Positions 35,482 to 43,924 of a DNA stretch of 64,000 bases are shown piece by piece. The position numbers were made by a program, and so were the translations under genes. Within the stretch, counting starts at the first letter, position 1. Every line of letters starts with the position of its first letter. This DNA is from Kitasatospora sp. GP82 (GTDB lineage Bacteria > Actinomycetota > Actinomycetes > Streptomycetales > Streptomycetaceae): contig NZ_JARZAJ010000008.1 of the NCBI RefSeq assembly GCF_029892105.1, forward strand, positions 1 to 64,000, written 5' to 3'. The notes under the pieces were generated by a model. The model made no database searches. It was not told the origin of the DNA and saw only the letters and a list, made by a program, of their open reading frames with translations.

Positions 35482-36891
35482 TCAGGCGCTGCGGCGCTGC
35501 TTCAGCCAGCCGAGGGCGGAGAGTGCCACGGTCAGACCGGCCGTGAAGTACAGCTGGATCCGGTTGTCGGCGTCCGCCGTCATCAGGGCCAGCACCGCCA
35601 CGATCGCGGCCAGTGCCACCCAGGTCAGGTACGGGAAGAGCCACATCCGCACGGTGAGCTGCTCGGGTGCCTCGCGCTCCAGGCGGCGGCGCATCCGCAG
35701 CTGGGCCACGGCGATGAACGCCCAGACCACCAGCACGGCCGCGCCGACCATGTTGAGCAGCCAGGTGAAGACGGTGGTCGGCCACCAGTAGCTGAGCAGC
35801 ACGGCGAGGAAGCCGAAGGCCGAGGAGGCCAGCACCGCGAGCCGCGGCACCCCGCCCTGCACCCGGGCCAGCAGCTTCGGGCCCTGGCCGCGCTCGACCA
35901 GCGAGTGCGCCATCCGGGAGGCGCCGTAGATGTTGGCGTTCATCGCGGAGAGCAGCGCGATCAGCACCACCACGTTCATCAGCTGGCCGGCGCCCGGAAT
36001 GCCCAGGGTGTTCAGCACCGAGACGTACGGGCCCGAGCCCTTCACGGAGGGGTCGTTCCACGGCACCAGGGTGACGATCACGGCCATCGAGCCGACGTAG
36101 AACAGGGCGATCCGCCACATCGAGGTGCGCACGGCGGTGGCCACGCTGCGCCGGGGGTCCTTGGACTCCGCGGCCGCGATGGTCACGGTCTCCAGGCCTC
36201 CGTAGGCGAAGACCGAGGCCAGCAGGCCGGTGATCAGGCCGGTCGAGCCGTTGGGGAAGAAGCCGCCGTGGCCGGTGAGGTTGGCGGTGCCGGGGGCCGG
36301 AGTGCCGGGCAGTACGCCGCAGATGGCCAGGACGCCGATCACCAGGAAGGCGGCGATGGCGGTGACCTTGACCGCGGCGAACCAGAACTCGAACTCGCCG
36401 AAGTTCTTCACGGCGGCCAGGTTGGTCGCGCAGAAGAAGCCCATGAAGACGGCGACCCAGACCCAGAGCGGTATGCCGGGGAACCAGCCGCTCATCACGT
36501 GCGAGGCGCCTATCGCCTCCGCGCCCACGCCGACGCAGAGCAGCGTCCAGAAGATCCAGCCGACGGCCATGCCGGCCCAGGGGCCGATCTCCCGCTCGGC
36601 GTGCACGGAGAAGGAACCGCTGGCGGGGCGGGCCGCCGACATCTCGCCGAGCATCCGCATCACCAGCATGACCAGCAGCCCGGAGCCGGCGAAGGCCAGC
36701 ACGATGGACGGACCGGCGGCGGCGATACCGGAGCCCGAGCCGACGAACAGCCCGGCGCCGATCACGCCGCCGAGCGCGATCATCGACAGATGGCGCTGCT
36801 TGAGGCCGTGGGAGAGGTGCTGGCCCTCGTCGCCGGAGCCGGACGCCTGCGAGGCGGGGTCCAGCGTCGGCTGGGCGGTGGGGGTCGGCAT
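35482..36891 (-). CDS. amino acid permease (APC superfamily)
   Basis: 469 residues, 12 predicted membrane segments. The N-terminal pattern LSHGLKQRHLSMIALGGVIGAGLFVGSG is the consensus of the AAT family (GABA, proline, asparagine and histidine permeases). Later segments such as ALLSAMNANIYGASRMAHSL agree. Proton-driven uptake of an amino acid is likely; the substrate cannot be set. It is unrelated in detail to the KimA-like APC protein at 6926, which has a cytosolic domain this one lacks. Confidence 0.9.
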   Translation of the reverse strand: MPTPTAQPTLDPASQASGSGDEGQHLSHGLKQRHLSMIALGGVIGAGLFVGSGSGIAAAGPSIVLAFAGSGLLVMLVMRMLGEMSAARPASGSFSVHAEREIGPWAGMAVGWIFWTLLCVGVGAEAIGASHVMSGWFPGIPLWVWVAVFMGFFCATNLAAVKNFGEFEFWFAAVKVTAIAAFLVIGVLAICGVLPGTPAPGTANLTGHGGFFPNGSTGLITGLLASVFAYGGLETVTIAAAESKDPRRSVATAVRTSMWRIALFYVGSMAVIVTLVPWNDPSVKGSGPYVSVLNTLGIPGAGQLMNVVVLIALLSAMNANIYGASRMAHSLVERGQGPKLLARVQGGVPRLAVLASSAFGFLAVLLSYWWPTTVFTWLLNMVGAAVLVVWAFIAVAQLRMRRRLEREAPEQLTVRMWLFPYLTWVALAAIVAVLALMTADADNRIQLYFTAGLTVALSALGWLKQRRSA

Positions 36892-37126
36892 AGACAGGTC
36901 CAGACATGTGCGGATGATGGAGCAGTCCGTCCACTATTCGGTACAGCGGCTGGTCATGCCAAGAACTGGCGCTTAAGGACCGGATTCCGGACACCAGAGT
37001 GACCGAAAGTGATCTGTCTCCTACTCGAATGACCATGGGATGGCCCCGAGCGCGAGGGAATCCGACAAGCCGAGGGGTCGACGCTTGTCGGATTTGATGC
37101 CCCCGAGGTCCGCCGCAGGACATAGG

Positions 37127-37162
37127 TTCACAACTGTTCACAAGCATTCACGACGGATCACG
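37127..37162 (+). promoter_or_regulatory. four 10-base-phased TTCAC repeats before bioY
   Basis: TTCACA at 37127 and 37137, TTCACG at 37147 and ATCACG at 37157: four copies exactly one helical turn apart, ending 26 bases before the bioY ATG. It looks like an operator for a regulator binding one DNA face. The period is 10, not the 11 of Streptomyces PhoP boxes. Confidence 0.5.
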
Positions 37163-37188
37163 CCGTGCCAGAACTGGAGACCTGCCCC

Positions 37189-37791
37189 ATGGCCACTGCC
37201 GCCACGCCCGCACCGTCCGCCACGGTCCTCGCCGACCTCGTCCCGCGCGCGACCACCCGCCTCGGCGGCCAGGTGCGCGAGCTGGCCCTGGTCGCCGGGG
37301 GCGCCGCGCTGACCGGCCTCGCCGCCCAGCTCTCCGTGTCCGTCCCCGGCTCGCCGGTACCGGTGACCGGCCAGACCTTCGCCGCCCTGCTGGTCGGCAC
37401 CGCCCTCGGCACCCGCCGGGGCGTCGCCTCGCTCGGCCTCTACCTGCTGGCAGGCATGGCCGGGATGCCGTGGTTCGCCGAGGGCACCTCGGGCTGGGCG
37501 ATGCCGAGCCTCGGCTACGTCCTCGGCTTCGTGCTCGCCGCCGCCCTCACCGGTGCGCTCGCGCGGCGCGGCGCCGACCGCAGCCCGCTGCGGACGGCGC
37601 TGGCGATGGTGCTCGGCAACCTGACGATCTATGCGGTGGGTGTCCCTTACCTGGCCGCCTCGCTGCACATCCCGCTGGCCAAGGCCGCCGACCTCGGTCT
37701 CTACCCCTACCTGGTCGGGGACGGCCTCAAGGTCCTGTTCGCCATGGGCGCCCTCCCGCTCGCCTGGAAGCTGCTCGGTCGCCGCGGCTGA
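37189..37791 (+). CDS. bioY: biotin transporter BioY
   Basis: 200 residues, six membrane segments. Signature VPGSPVPVTGQTFAALLVGT, with the downstream GMPWFAEGTSG and LGYVLGF, is the S-component of biotin ECF transporters. GGAGA (37176-37180) sits 8 bases before ATG 37189; GTG 37165 is an alternative but lacks a site. No bioMN nearby, so it either works alone or with a shared energizing module. Confidence 0.92.
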   Translation: MATAATPAPSATVLADLVPRATTRLGGQVRELALVAGGAALTGLAAQLSVSVPGSPVPVTGQTFAALLVGTALGTRRGVASLGLYLLAGMAGMPWFAEGTSGWAMPSLGYVLGFVLAAALTGALARRGADRSPLRTALAMVLGNLTIYAVGVPYLAASLHIPLAKAADLGLYPYLVGDGLKVLFAMGALPLAWKLLGRRG

Positions 37792-37822
37792 GCCGCGCAT
37801 CCCGGGGGCTGAGCTGCGCATC

Positions 37823-37884
37823 CCGGGAGCGAGGGGCAACCCTTCAGAGCCCCGCGCCCCTGAAGGGTTGCCCCTCGCTCCCGG
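37823..37884. repeat. perfect 25-bp inverted repeat
   Basis: Two perfect 25-base arms (37823-37847 and 37860-37884) with a 12-base loop of AGCCCCGCGCCC. It is 31 bases after bioY. The arms are much longer than needed for termination, and the loop resembles the core of the 10656-10735 repeat, so it may be a dispersed element. Confidence 0.75.
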
Positions 37885-37971
37885 AGGTTCGGCGGAGTGC
37901 GCGGTTGCACGTGCAGTTCTTCCCGCGCCCCTGCGGAGGTACGGGGTTGCCCGCATGCCACACTCATACGC

Positions 37972-38457
37972 ATGCGCGTGTACCTGGGTTCCGACCATGC
38001 CGGATACGACCTCAAGAACCACCTCGTCCAGTGGCTGAAGGAGAACGGCCACGAGCCGATCGACTGCGGTCCGCACATCTACGACGCCGAGGACGACTAC
38101 CCGCCGTTCTGTCTGCGCGCCGCCGAGCGCACCGCCGCCGACCCCGAGGCGCTGGGCATCGTGATCGGTGGCTCGGGCAACGGTGAGGCGATCGCCGCCA
38201 ACAAGGTGAAGGGCGTGCGTGCCGCGCTCGCCTGGAGCGAGCAGACCGCCGAGCTCGGGCGCGAGCACAACAACGCCAACGTGATCAGCATCGGCGGCCG
38301 GATGCACACCGTGGAGGAGTCGACCCGCTTCGTCGAGATCTTCCTCAACACCCCGTACAGCGGCGAGCCGCGCCACACCCGCCGGATCGCCATGCTCAGC
38401 GAGTACGAGACCACGGGCGAGCTCCCCCCGATCCCGGCCCACCACCCGCAGGGCTGA
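37972..38457 (+). CDS. rpiB: ribose-5-phosphate isomerase B
   Basis: 161 residues; interconverts ribose 5-phosphate and ribulose 5-phosphate. MRVYLGSDHAGYDLKNHL is the family start. GGSGNGEAIAANKVKGVRAAL carries Glu in place of the catalytic Cys of the E. coli enzyme, as in the mycobacterial subtype. HNNANVISIGGR is the phosphate-site segment. ATG 37972 is the first codon of the conserved part. Confidence 0.93.
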   Translation: MRVYLGSDHAGYDLKNHLVQWLKENGHEPIDCGPHIYDAEDDYPPFCLRAAERTAADPEALGIVIGGSGNGEAIAANKVKGVRAALAWSEQTAELGREHNNANVISIGGRMHTVEESTRFVEIFLNTPYSGEPRHTRRIAMLSEYETTGELPPIPAHHPQG

Positions 38458-38489
38458 CAGCCCCGAGACGGCGGCTGCCGTACGGGTCG

Positions 38490-39218
38490 TCAGAACCCGT
38501 GCGGCAGCCAGGGCGCAACCTGGGAGGCGAAGGCCCGTGACGCCTCCCCCAGCGCGCCCTCGCGAAGCTCGGTGACCCGCCCGGCCGCGCCGAGCGACGC
38601 CAGCGTCACCCCGCCGAGATACGCCGAGCCCAGCTCACGCACCGTCAGGGCCAGGTCGGCAGCCTCGGCGGTGGGTGCGCAGGCGGCGTCCTCGTCGGGC
38701 CCGCCCGCCCGCAGCTTCCAGCGCCCGGTGTTCCACGGACAGAACCCGTCCGTCACTTCGAGCACCATGTCGAGGGGTGCCGCGTACCGGCGCAGCCGAA
38801 GCGCCGCACCGACGTCCACCAACCGCACGTAGAGCGCGTCGCCGAGCGTCGGCGAGAGCCGACGGGTGTCCGAGACCAGGTGCAGCAGTGGGTCGTCCAC
38901 CGGCCGGTTGCGGACCTGGACGGTGTCGGTCAGGTCGATCTCCAGCAGGTACGACCAGAGCCTGGCGTACACCTGCGGTGAGAGTGCCTCGACGTCGCGC
39001 ACCACGACCACCCCGGCCGCGGACTGGCCGGTCGACTCGTTCTTGACCCGGTACCGGGCATAGCCGAGCGGCCGACCGCTCTGCGCGTCCTCGGCCAGCA
39101 CCACCTGGAGCGGTGAGGCGCCCTGGCGCATGCCGGGCCCGTCCAGCAGCGGCAGCCGCTCCCAGCCAGGACGGCGCTCCATCATCGCCGGGCGCAGCGG
39201 CACCCCGGCCGCGTACAC
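38490..39218 (-). pseudogene. truncated Eis-like GNAT acetyltransferase (C-terminal part only)
   Basis: About 242 codons match the second half of Eis-like acetyltransferases: YARYRVKN, then DPLLHLVSDTRRLSPTLGDALYVRLVDVG and the sterol-carrier-like end VTDGFCPWNTGRWKL. The N-terminal GNAT acetyl-CoA domain (~150 residues) is absent. The same frame continues upstream with family-like sequence (RIESRRITLPAPPEDGVRLRL) until an in-frame TAG at 39327-39329, and only ~200 bases remain before the next gene. GTG 39218 has no properly spaced ribosome site. I read this as a decayed gene. Confidence 0.65.
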
Positions 39219-39532
39219 CTCCTCGCAGGCAAGGCTGCTCTCCCCAGGGTCGGTCAGCCGCAGCCGGACGCCGTCCTCGGGCGGCGCGGGCAGCGTGATC
39301 CGACGGCTTTCGATCCGCAGAGAGGACTAAGGTCGGGAGCCATACGGCCAGAGCTATCACCGGGTTTCGCCGGGCGCGACCGATTTTCGCAATGTTGCCC
39401 AACTCCTGTCCGACACAGGCGCGGTGGCCCGCTCGGCAGGCGGCCGAAACCCGTTGGAAGGCCACCCGGCAACCCGCCCGACACCGCGTACCCATCGACG
39501 CCGCCCCGGACCGGTGGATAAGGTCAGAGCCC

Positions 39533-40765
39533 ATGGCTGGCAGCACGCCGGGCGCACCGCCCCAGACGACTGCGAAGGGGCCCGCCGCGACAGCGGCTGC
39601 GGACCCCTGGACGGCCCGGCTGCGCACCAGGCTGTACCGGGCCCGGCGAAGGCTGCGCCGAACCGGGGTGGACTACTTCAGGGGCGATGCCTCCGACTGG
39701 CTCGCCTTCGGCGCCTTTCTGGCGATGATCCCGCTGCTCGTCCTGCTCAACATCTGGATCCCCGCCTGGGTACCGCCCAGCGCCCTGGTCCTGCCGATCC
39801 TCGCCGGAGCCCTGCTGCTGCGCCCCGGCACCCTGGTCCTGCTGTACGCGGCGGCCGCGCTCGGCCTCTCCACCGAGTCGGTGATCCACACCGGCGAGCG
39901 GGTGGCCAGCGACCACCCCGAGGCGTACGTCTTCGGCGTCACCCCGGGTGCGGCCCTGGTGGTCGGCGCGGTCGGGGTGGCCGGACTGCTGCTCGCCCAG
40001 TTCCGCAGCCGGGTCGGCGTGCCGTGGCGTGGCGGCGGCACCATGCTCTTCGACCTGCGCGAACGGCTGCGGGTGCAGAGCCAGGTGCCCGTGCTCCCCG
40101 AGGGCTGGTACGCCGACATGGCGCTGCGCCCGGCCGGCGGCCAGTCCTTCTCCGGCGACTTCGTGGTGGCGGCCAGGACGGGCCCCGGCCGCAGGGTGCT
40201 GGAGGCCGTGCTGGCGGACGTCTCCGGCAAGGGCATGGACGCGGGCTCGCGCGCACTGCTGCTCTCCGGGGCCTTCGGCGGGCTGCTCGGCTCGCTGCCC
40301 GCGCACGAGTTCCTGCCCGCCGCCAACGGCTATCTGCTCCGGCAGGACTGGGAGGAGGGCTTCGCCACCGCCGTCCATCTGGTGCTCGACCTGGACACCG
40401 GAGAGTACGAACTGCTCTCGGCCGGGCATCTGCCGGGTATGCAGCGGCTGTCGGGTGCCGGGCGGTGGGAGGTCATGGAGGCCGCCGAGGGGCCGCTGCT
40501 CGGGATCTACGACGGCGCCAAGTTCGAGGGCGTACGCGGCCGGTTGAACCGGGGCGATCTGCTGATGCTCTGCACCGACGGAATGGTCGAGGTGCCGGGG
40601 CGCGATCTCGCCGAGGGGATGGACCGGTTGATGGGGGAGGCCGACCGGTTGGTCGCCGGGTCGCTGCTGCAGGGCGGCAGCCGGGGTGCGGCGGTCCGGC
40701 TCATCGAGACGGTGGCCAAGGACGTCAACGACGACCGGGCGGTGCTGCTGCTCTGGCGGCAGTGA
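39533..40765 (+). CDS. SpoIIE/RsbU-type PP2C serine phosphatase, membrane-anchored
   Basis: 410 residues. Two to four membrane segments lie in residues ~55-165 (WLAFGAFLAMIPLLVLLNIW, LVLPILAGALLL, VGAVGVAGLLLAQF). A cytoplasmic PP2C-type domain follows, with metal-site motifs GDFV, LADVSGKGMDAG, LLSAGHLPG, LLMLCTDGMVE and DDRAVLLL. These enzymes dephosphorylate anti-anti-sigma factors. No sigma or anti-sigma gene is adjacent. No PAS or GAF sensor domain is visible. ATG 39533 was chosen because upstream sequence is not protein-like. Confidence 0.9.
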   Translation: MAGSTPGAPPQTTAKGPAATAAADPWTARLRTRLYRARRRLRRTGVDYFRGDASDWLAFGAFLAMIPLLVLLNIWIPAWVPPSALVLPILAGALLLRPGTLVLLYAAAALGLSTESVIHTGERVASDHPEAYVFGVTPGAALVVGAVGVAGLLLAQFRSRVGVPWRGGGTMLFDLRERLRVQSQVPVLPEGWYADMALRPAGGQSFSGDFVVAARTGPGRRVLEAVLADVSGKGMDAGSRALLLSGAFGGLLGSLPAHEFLPAANGYLLRQDWEEGFATAVHLVLDLDTGEYELLSAGHLPGMQRLSGAGRWEVMEAAEGPLLGIYDGAKFEGVRGRLNRGDLLMLCTDGMVEVPGRDLAEGMDRLMGEADRLVAGSLLQGGSRGAAVRLIETVAKDVNDDRAVLLLWRQ

Positions 40766-41202
40766 GGCACTGGGGTGGAAGCAGTGAACCGGGCGGCCGC
40801 CGTGGTGTGTCAAGTCCGGCAGCCGATCTTCGGCCAATCCTGACGGGTCGTGGGCGGAGCGTGGCGGGAGGCCCGTGGCGGGTCGATCACCGTCAGCGGG
40901 GCTGGTAGGCCCGCCCCTGCCGACGTGCCGTCAGAGGGTCTCGGCTATCGTCTCGGTCGGCGGAAATTCGTCTCACATCCCAGGAAGTTCGTGCCGGCCT
41001 TCCGGCTATGCCTTTACGCAGTCGGCACGACCGACCACACTGAGTCGGGGCGGGACTGGTCGGTACTCGGGGGATGGGGGCGTTGCATGCGGCGCTCGGT
41101 CAGCGACGTACGGCGGCTGTGCCCCGCCTGACAGGCCGGGCTCCGGCGTCGCCACAGGGTTTCCAGGTGAAATCCCGCAACGAAATAAGGAAGTGAGTCC
41201 GG
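40766..41202. other. long intergenic region before 64-residue membrane protein
   Basis: 437 bases without a supported gene. It contains GTGCCGG-type short inverted pieces but no clear terminator or promoter that I can defend. Given the short downstream gene, a regulatory leader or small RNA is possible. Confidence 0.4.
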
Positions 41203-41397
41203 GTGGTGCTCTCCGTCTCCGCGCTGGTGCTGTTCGGTGCCATCGTCTTCATCTTCATCCGCAACAAGCAGTTGAAGACCAGTCACGCGGTCATCTCGGC
41301 CCTCTTCGGATTCATGCTCAGTGCGTCCACAGCGGCGGAGCCGATCAAGAACTTCCTCTCCTCGGTGGCCAAGAGCCTTCAGTCGTTCTCCGGCTGA
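41203..41397 (+). CDS. small membrane protein, 64 residues
   Basis: Starts GTG 41203 (or 41206), preceded by AAGGAAGTGAG. One strong membrane helix (MVLSVSALVLFGAIVFIFI) precedes RNKQLKTSHAVISALFGFMLSAST, which could be a second helix, and a short tail. It resembles small uncharacterised membrane proteins conserved in Streptomyces. It is convergent with the DUF6348 gene, with 12 bases between stops. Function unknown. Confidence 0.7.
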   Translation: MVLSVSALVLFGAIVFIFIRNKQLKTSHAVISALFGFMLSASTAAEPIKNFLSSVAKSLQSFSG

Positions 41398-41409
41398 CGA
41401 CTCGTCGGA

Positions 41410-42192
41410 CTACCGCCTGCCCGCTGCCCGGAGAGCCCGCCGGACGCGGCCCAGCAGTCTGCGCCGGGGCGCCGCGGCGGGCATGGGCACCAGGGCCGGT
41501 ACGGGGCGTACCGGTTCGGGCTGGACGCCGCCCTCGGCGACCAGCAGGACGAACAGGCGTGCCCAGCACAGCCGTTCGCCGCGCGGCCAGTCCAGTGCGT
41601 GCAGCGCGGCCGAAGCGGCCTCCGAGACCTGCCCGTTCACCCGGACCTCGGCGATGTCGTCCCCGGCCCGCCCGCCCAGGAACAGCTTCACGCCGTTCAG
41701 CCGCGGGGCGGTGAGCTCGGGGCGGAGCGCCTCGGCGAGCGCCGGCAGCGGCTGGTGGTCGGCGAGCCAGCCGGCGAGCTGCTCGTTGCCGAAGCCGAAG
41801 ACGGCCGCCGGGCCCTGGATCGCGTGCCAGCCGGCCAGCTCGGCGGGCCGGTAGTGGTCACCGTGCTCACCCCGGTGCTCCAGCAGCTCCACCATGGTCG
41901 AGGCCGTGGTGGTGGCCCACATCTTCACGGCGTTGTCGAGCTTCTCCTCCTCGGTCTTGCCGAGGCCGGCCGCGCAGTCCCAGACCACCGGGGAGTCCGC
42001 GCGCCCGAGATCGAGGACGAAGCCGAGGTCCACATGGCCGTTCCCGCCGTCGCCCGGGTGTTCGCGGACGGCCACCGCCGTCGTGCCCGGACCGCGTACC
42101 ACCTCGCCGTCCACCGTGAACTCCGCGCCGAACTGCGCCATTTCGCGGACCACACTGCGGTGGATCACGGCCATTCGGTCCTGCGGACGCAC
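41410..42192 (-). CDS. DUF6348 family protein
   Basis: 260 residues, cytoplasmic. RMAVIHRSVVREMAQFG...VVRGPGTTAVAVREHP, then DLGFVLDLGRADSPVVWDCAAGLG and WHAIQGPAAVFGFG, agree with DUF6348. The C-terminal ~30 residues are basic (APRRRLLGRVRRALRAAGRR). No known function. It is monocistronic, convergent with the small membrane protein gene. Confidence 0.8.
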   Translation of the reverse strand: MRPQDRMAVIHRSVVREMAQFGAEFTVDGEVVRGPGTTAVAVREHPGDGGNGHVDLGFVLDLGRADSPVVWDCAAGLGKTEEEKLDNAVKMWATTTASTMVELLEHRGEHGDHYRPAELAGWHAIQGPAAVFGFGNEQLAGWLADHQPLPALAEALRPELTAPRLNGVKLFLGGRAGDDIAEVRVNGQVSEAASAALHALDWPRGERLCWARLFVLLVAEGGVQPEPVRPVPALVPMPAAAPRRRLLGRVRRALRAAGRR

Positions 42193-42584
42193 GGGCGGGC
42201 TCCTAGCTCGAATAAATGATCGGTACGTGGGACGCGAGCGAGATTATCGGCCCCGGGCCCAGGCGGGAAACGGACCGTCAGTTACGCGGGGTGCGGACAC
42301 TGTGACGGAGGGGGTGACGGAGGTCACCGGAGATTCTCCAGCGTGCGCCGGAGCGTGGTCGGACGGGCGCAAAGCGTGCAATTAATGACGATGTGTACCG
42401 ATCTGTCCGCCCGAGTGTGACGGTCGGCGCTGCGCTGGGCAGTCCGACCCGACCGGAGAGTGACCTCAGGCCCTGTCGTCCTTATGCGTTCCTTATCCCA
42501 CCAGGTGGGCGGACTTGCTCTGTGCACGTCGGATCGGCTTTTGTTCTCATCCAGCCCGGCCACCGTCCGGGTCGGTCCATCGGG
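42193..42584. other. intergenic region upstream of riboswitch
   Basis: About 390 bases with no supported gene; it should hold the divergent promoter of the DUF6348 gene and the promoter of the riboswitch-peptidase transcript. Confidence 0.45.
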
Positions 42585-42760
42585 TGGAACGCCAAGTCCT
42601 GCCGCCGCCCGGGGCCGCACTTCAGCAGTGCACGGCAGGAGCGGGGGACCCACAGGTAAGTCGCCGAGCCCGGATGACCGGGACGGCTCGGGGTGAAGCC
42701 GCTTCCATGCGGCCGGGCTACTCCCTGCCCGAACCCGACAGCTCACCTCGCAGGCGTCGG
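42585..42760 (+). ncRNA. ydaO/yuaA-type c-di-AMP riboswitch
   Basis: The leader has the ordered conserved blocks of the actinobacterial ydaO motif: ACGCC (42589-42593, pairing with GGCGT at 42753-42757), CCAAGTCCTGCCG, CGGCAGGAGCGGGGGACCCA, GGGGTGAAGCCG, CGGGCTACTCCC and GCCCGAACCCGACAGCTCA, then CCTCGCAGGCG. Such elements precede Rpf and cell-wall hydrolase genes in Streptomyces and switch expression off at high c-di-AMP. It ends 14 bases before the M23 peptidase start. Confidence 0.9.
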
Positions 42761-42773
42761 AGAGGACTCCCTC

Positions 42774-43301
42774 ATGTCCGCACAGGACAGCCGTCGTTCG
42801 CGCATGCCCCGATTCGCCCGCCTCGCGCTTGTCGCGGGTATCGCCGGAGCCTCCCTCGCGATCCCTGCGACCACGGTGACCGCCCAGGCGGCCCCCGCCT
42901 ACACCTCCCCGGTGGTCAACCCCCACCTCGGCACGCCGTACCACGCCACCGGTTCCAACTGGGCCAGCGGCTACCACACCGGCGTGGACTTCCTGGTCTC
43001 CACCGGCACCACCGTCAAGGCGGTCACCACCGGCACCGTGGTCACCACCGGCTGGGGCGGCTCGTACGGCAACCAGGTCGTCATCAAGCACGCCGACGGC
43101 AAGTACTCCGAGTACGCCCACCTCTCGGCCATCACCGTCAAGGCCGGCCAGTCCGTGGCAACCGGCCAGCAGATCGGCCGCTCGGGCGCCACCGGCAACG
43201 TCACCGGACCGCACCTCCACTTCGAGGTCCGCACCGGCCCGGCCTACGGCTCCGACATCAACCCGGTGGCCTACCTGGCCGCCCACGGCGTCAGCGTCTG
43301 A
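42774..43301 (+). CDS. secreted M23 (LytM-type) peptidoglycan endopeptidase
   Basis: 175 residues. The signal peptide is RRSRMPRFARLALVAGIAGASLAIPATTVTAQAA (about 7-40). The compact LytM domain has zinc ligands in YHTGVDFLV and GPHLHFEV and the full core WGGSYGNQVVIKHADG. It cuts peptidoglycan cross-links outside the cell. The ATG at 42774 (MSAQDSRRSRMP) has GAGAGGA upstream; a longer in-frame extension would run into the riboswitch. Control by the c-di-AMP riboswitch is the main regulatory clue. Confidence 0.93.
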   Translation: MSAQDSRRSRMPRFARLALVAGIAGASLAIPATTVTAQAAPAYTSPVVNPHLGTPYHATGSNWASGYHTGVDFLVSTGTTVKAVTTGTVVTTGWGGSYGNQVVIKHADGKYSEYAHLSAITVKAGQSVATGQQIGRSGATGNVTGPHLHFEVRTGPAYGSDINPVAYLAAHGVSV

Positions 43302-43318
43302 CGCTCGTTCAGCCCGAT

Positions 43319-43353
43319 CCCCCCGCCGCAGCACTCCCCGCTGCGGCGGGGGA
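43319..43353 (+). terminator. M23 peptidase terminator
   Basis: Perfect arms CCCCGCCGCAGC (43321-43332) and its complement (43340-43351) with a 7-base loop, 17 bases after the stop. Confidence 0.75.
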
Positions 43354-43416
43354 GGGGTGGCTGGGCGAGTCGAGGGCGGGGTGCGGAATCCCGCCGCCCT
43401 GACCGCACCTCAGACG

Positions 43417-43463
43417 ACTTCGGCCCCGGGCCGACGGATGATCCGTCGGCCCGGGGCCGAAGT
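43417..43463 (-). terminator. tRNA-Gly terminator
   Basis: A nearly perfect 47-base palindrome with 23-base arms begins 3 bases beyond the 3' end of the minus-strand tRNA-Gly. It may also back up the M23 terminator from the other side. Confidence 0.75.
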
Positions 43464-43465
43464 GC

Positions 43466-43539
43466 TGGAGCGGGTGACGAGAATCGAACTCGCGTGACCA
43501 GTTTGGAAGACTGGGGCTCTACCATTGAGCTACACCCGC
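43466..43539 (-). tRNA. tRNA-Gly(TCC)
   Basis: 74 bases on the minus strand. Acceptor stem GCGGGTG pairs with CACCCGC, the T loop is GTTCGATTC, the anticodon loop is CTTCCAA (anticodon TCC), and CCA is encoded at the 3' end. Confidence 0.96.
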
Positions 43540-43714
43540 ATGCCGGTACTGCGCACACGACGCCCCCGGGACTCTGTCGGTCACGAGGACGGGGTCAGCC
43601 TACCTGGTTCGGTCGGTTGCTTGCACACTGCTTTCGGTTTCGGGCATGTCCGGCGGGCTGTCGATATAGCGGCGAGCGGGGTCCGGCCGACGTGTACGCT
43701 TCCTCTCGGCACCA

Positions 43715-43788
43715 CGGGGTGTGGCGCAGTTTGGTAGCGCGTCCGCTTTGGGAGCGGAAGGCCGTCGGTTCGAATCCGGTCACCCCGA
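43715..43788 (+). tRNA. tRNA-Pro(TGG)
   Basis: 74 bases. Acceptor CGGGGTG pairs with CACCCCG, the anticodon loop is TTTGGGA (anticodon TGG), and the T loop is GTTCGAATC. CCA is not encoded. The gene is followed by a hairpin terminator. Confidence 0.96.
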
Positions 43789-43796
43789 CAGTGCGG

Positions 43797-43824
43797 CAGG
43801 GTCTCGTCGAAGGACGGGGCCCTG
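43797..43824 (+). terminator. tRNA-Pro terminator
   Basis: Twelve-base arms with G-U pairs (CAGGGTCTCGTC and GACGGGGCCCTG), a GAAG loop, and TTGG after. It starts 9 bases beyond the tRNA. Confidence 0.7.
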
Positions 43825-43924
43825 TTGGCGTTTTCGGGGCGTTTCGGGCAACCTGGAATGTTGATCGATCACCAAGTGTTGCGGTCAGAGAGCACCCGTC
43901 GCGAGAACAGCGAGACCGCACACC

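Noticed and set aside
37127..37162. PhoP box before bioY
   Set aside because: The repeat unit looks similar (GTTCAC), but the period is 10 bases, not 11, so phasing does not fit PhoP direct-repeat units.
43466..43788. tRNA genes as an attachment site for an integrated element
   Set aside because: Both tRNAs have intact neighbours and terminators; no integrase gene and no repeated tRNA 3' end occur nearby.
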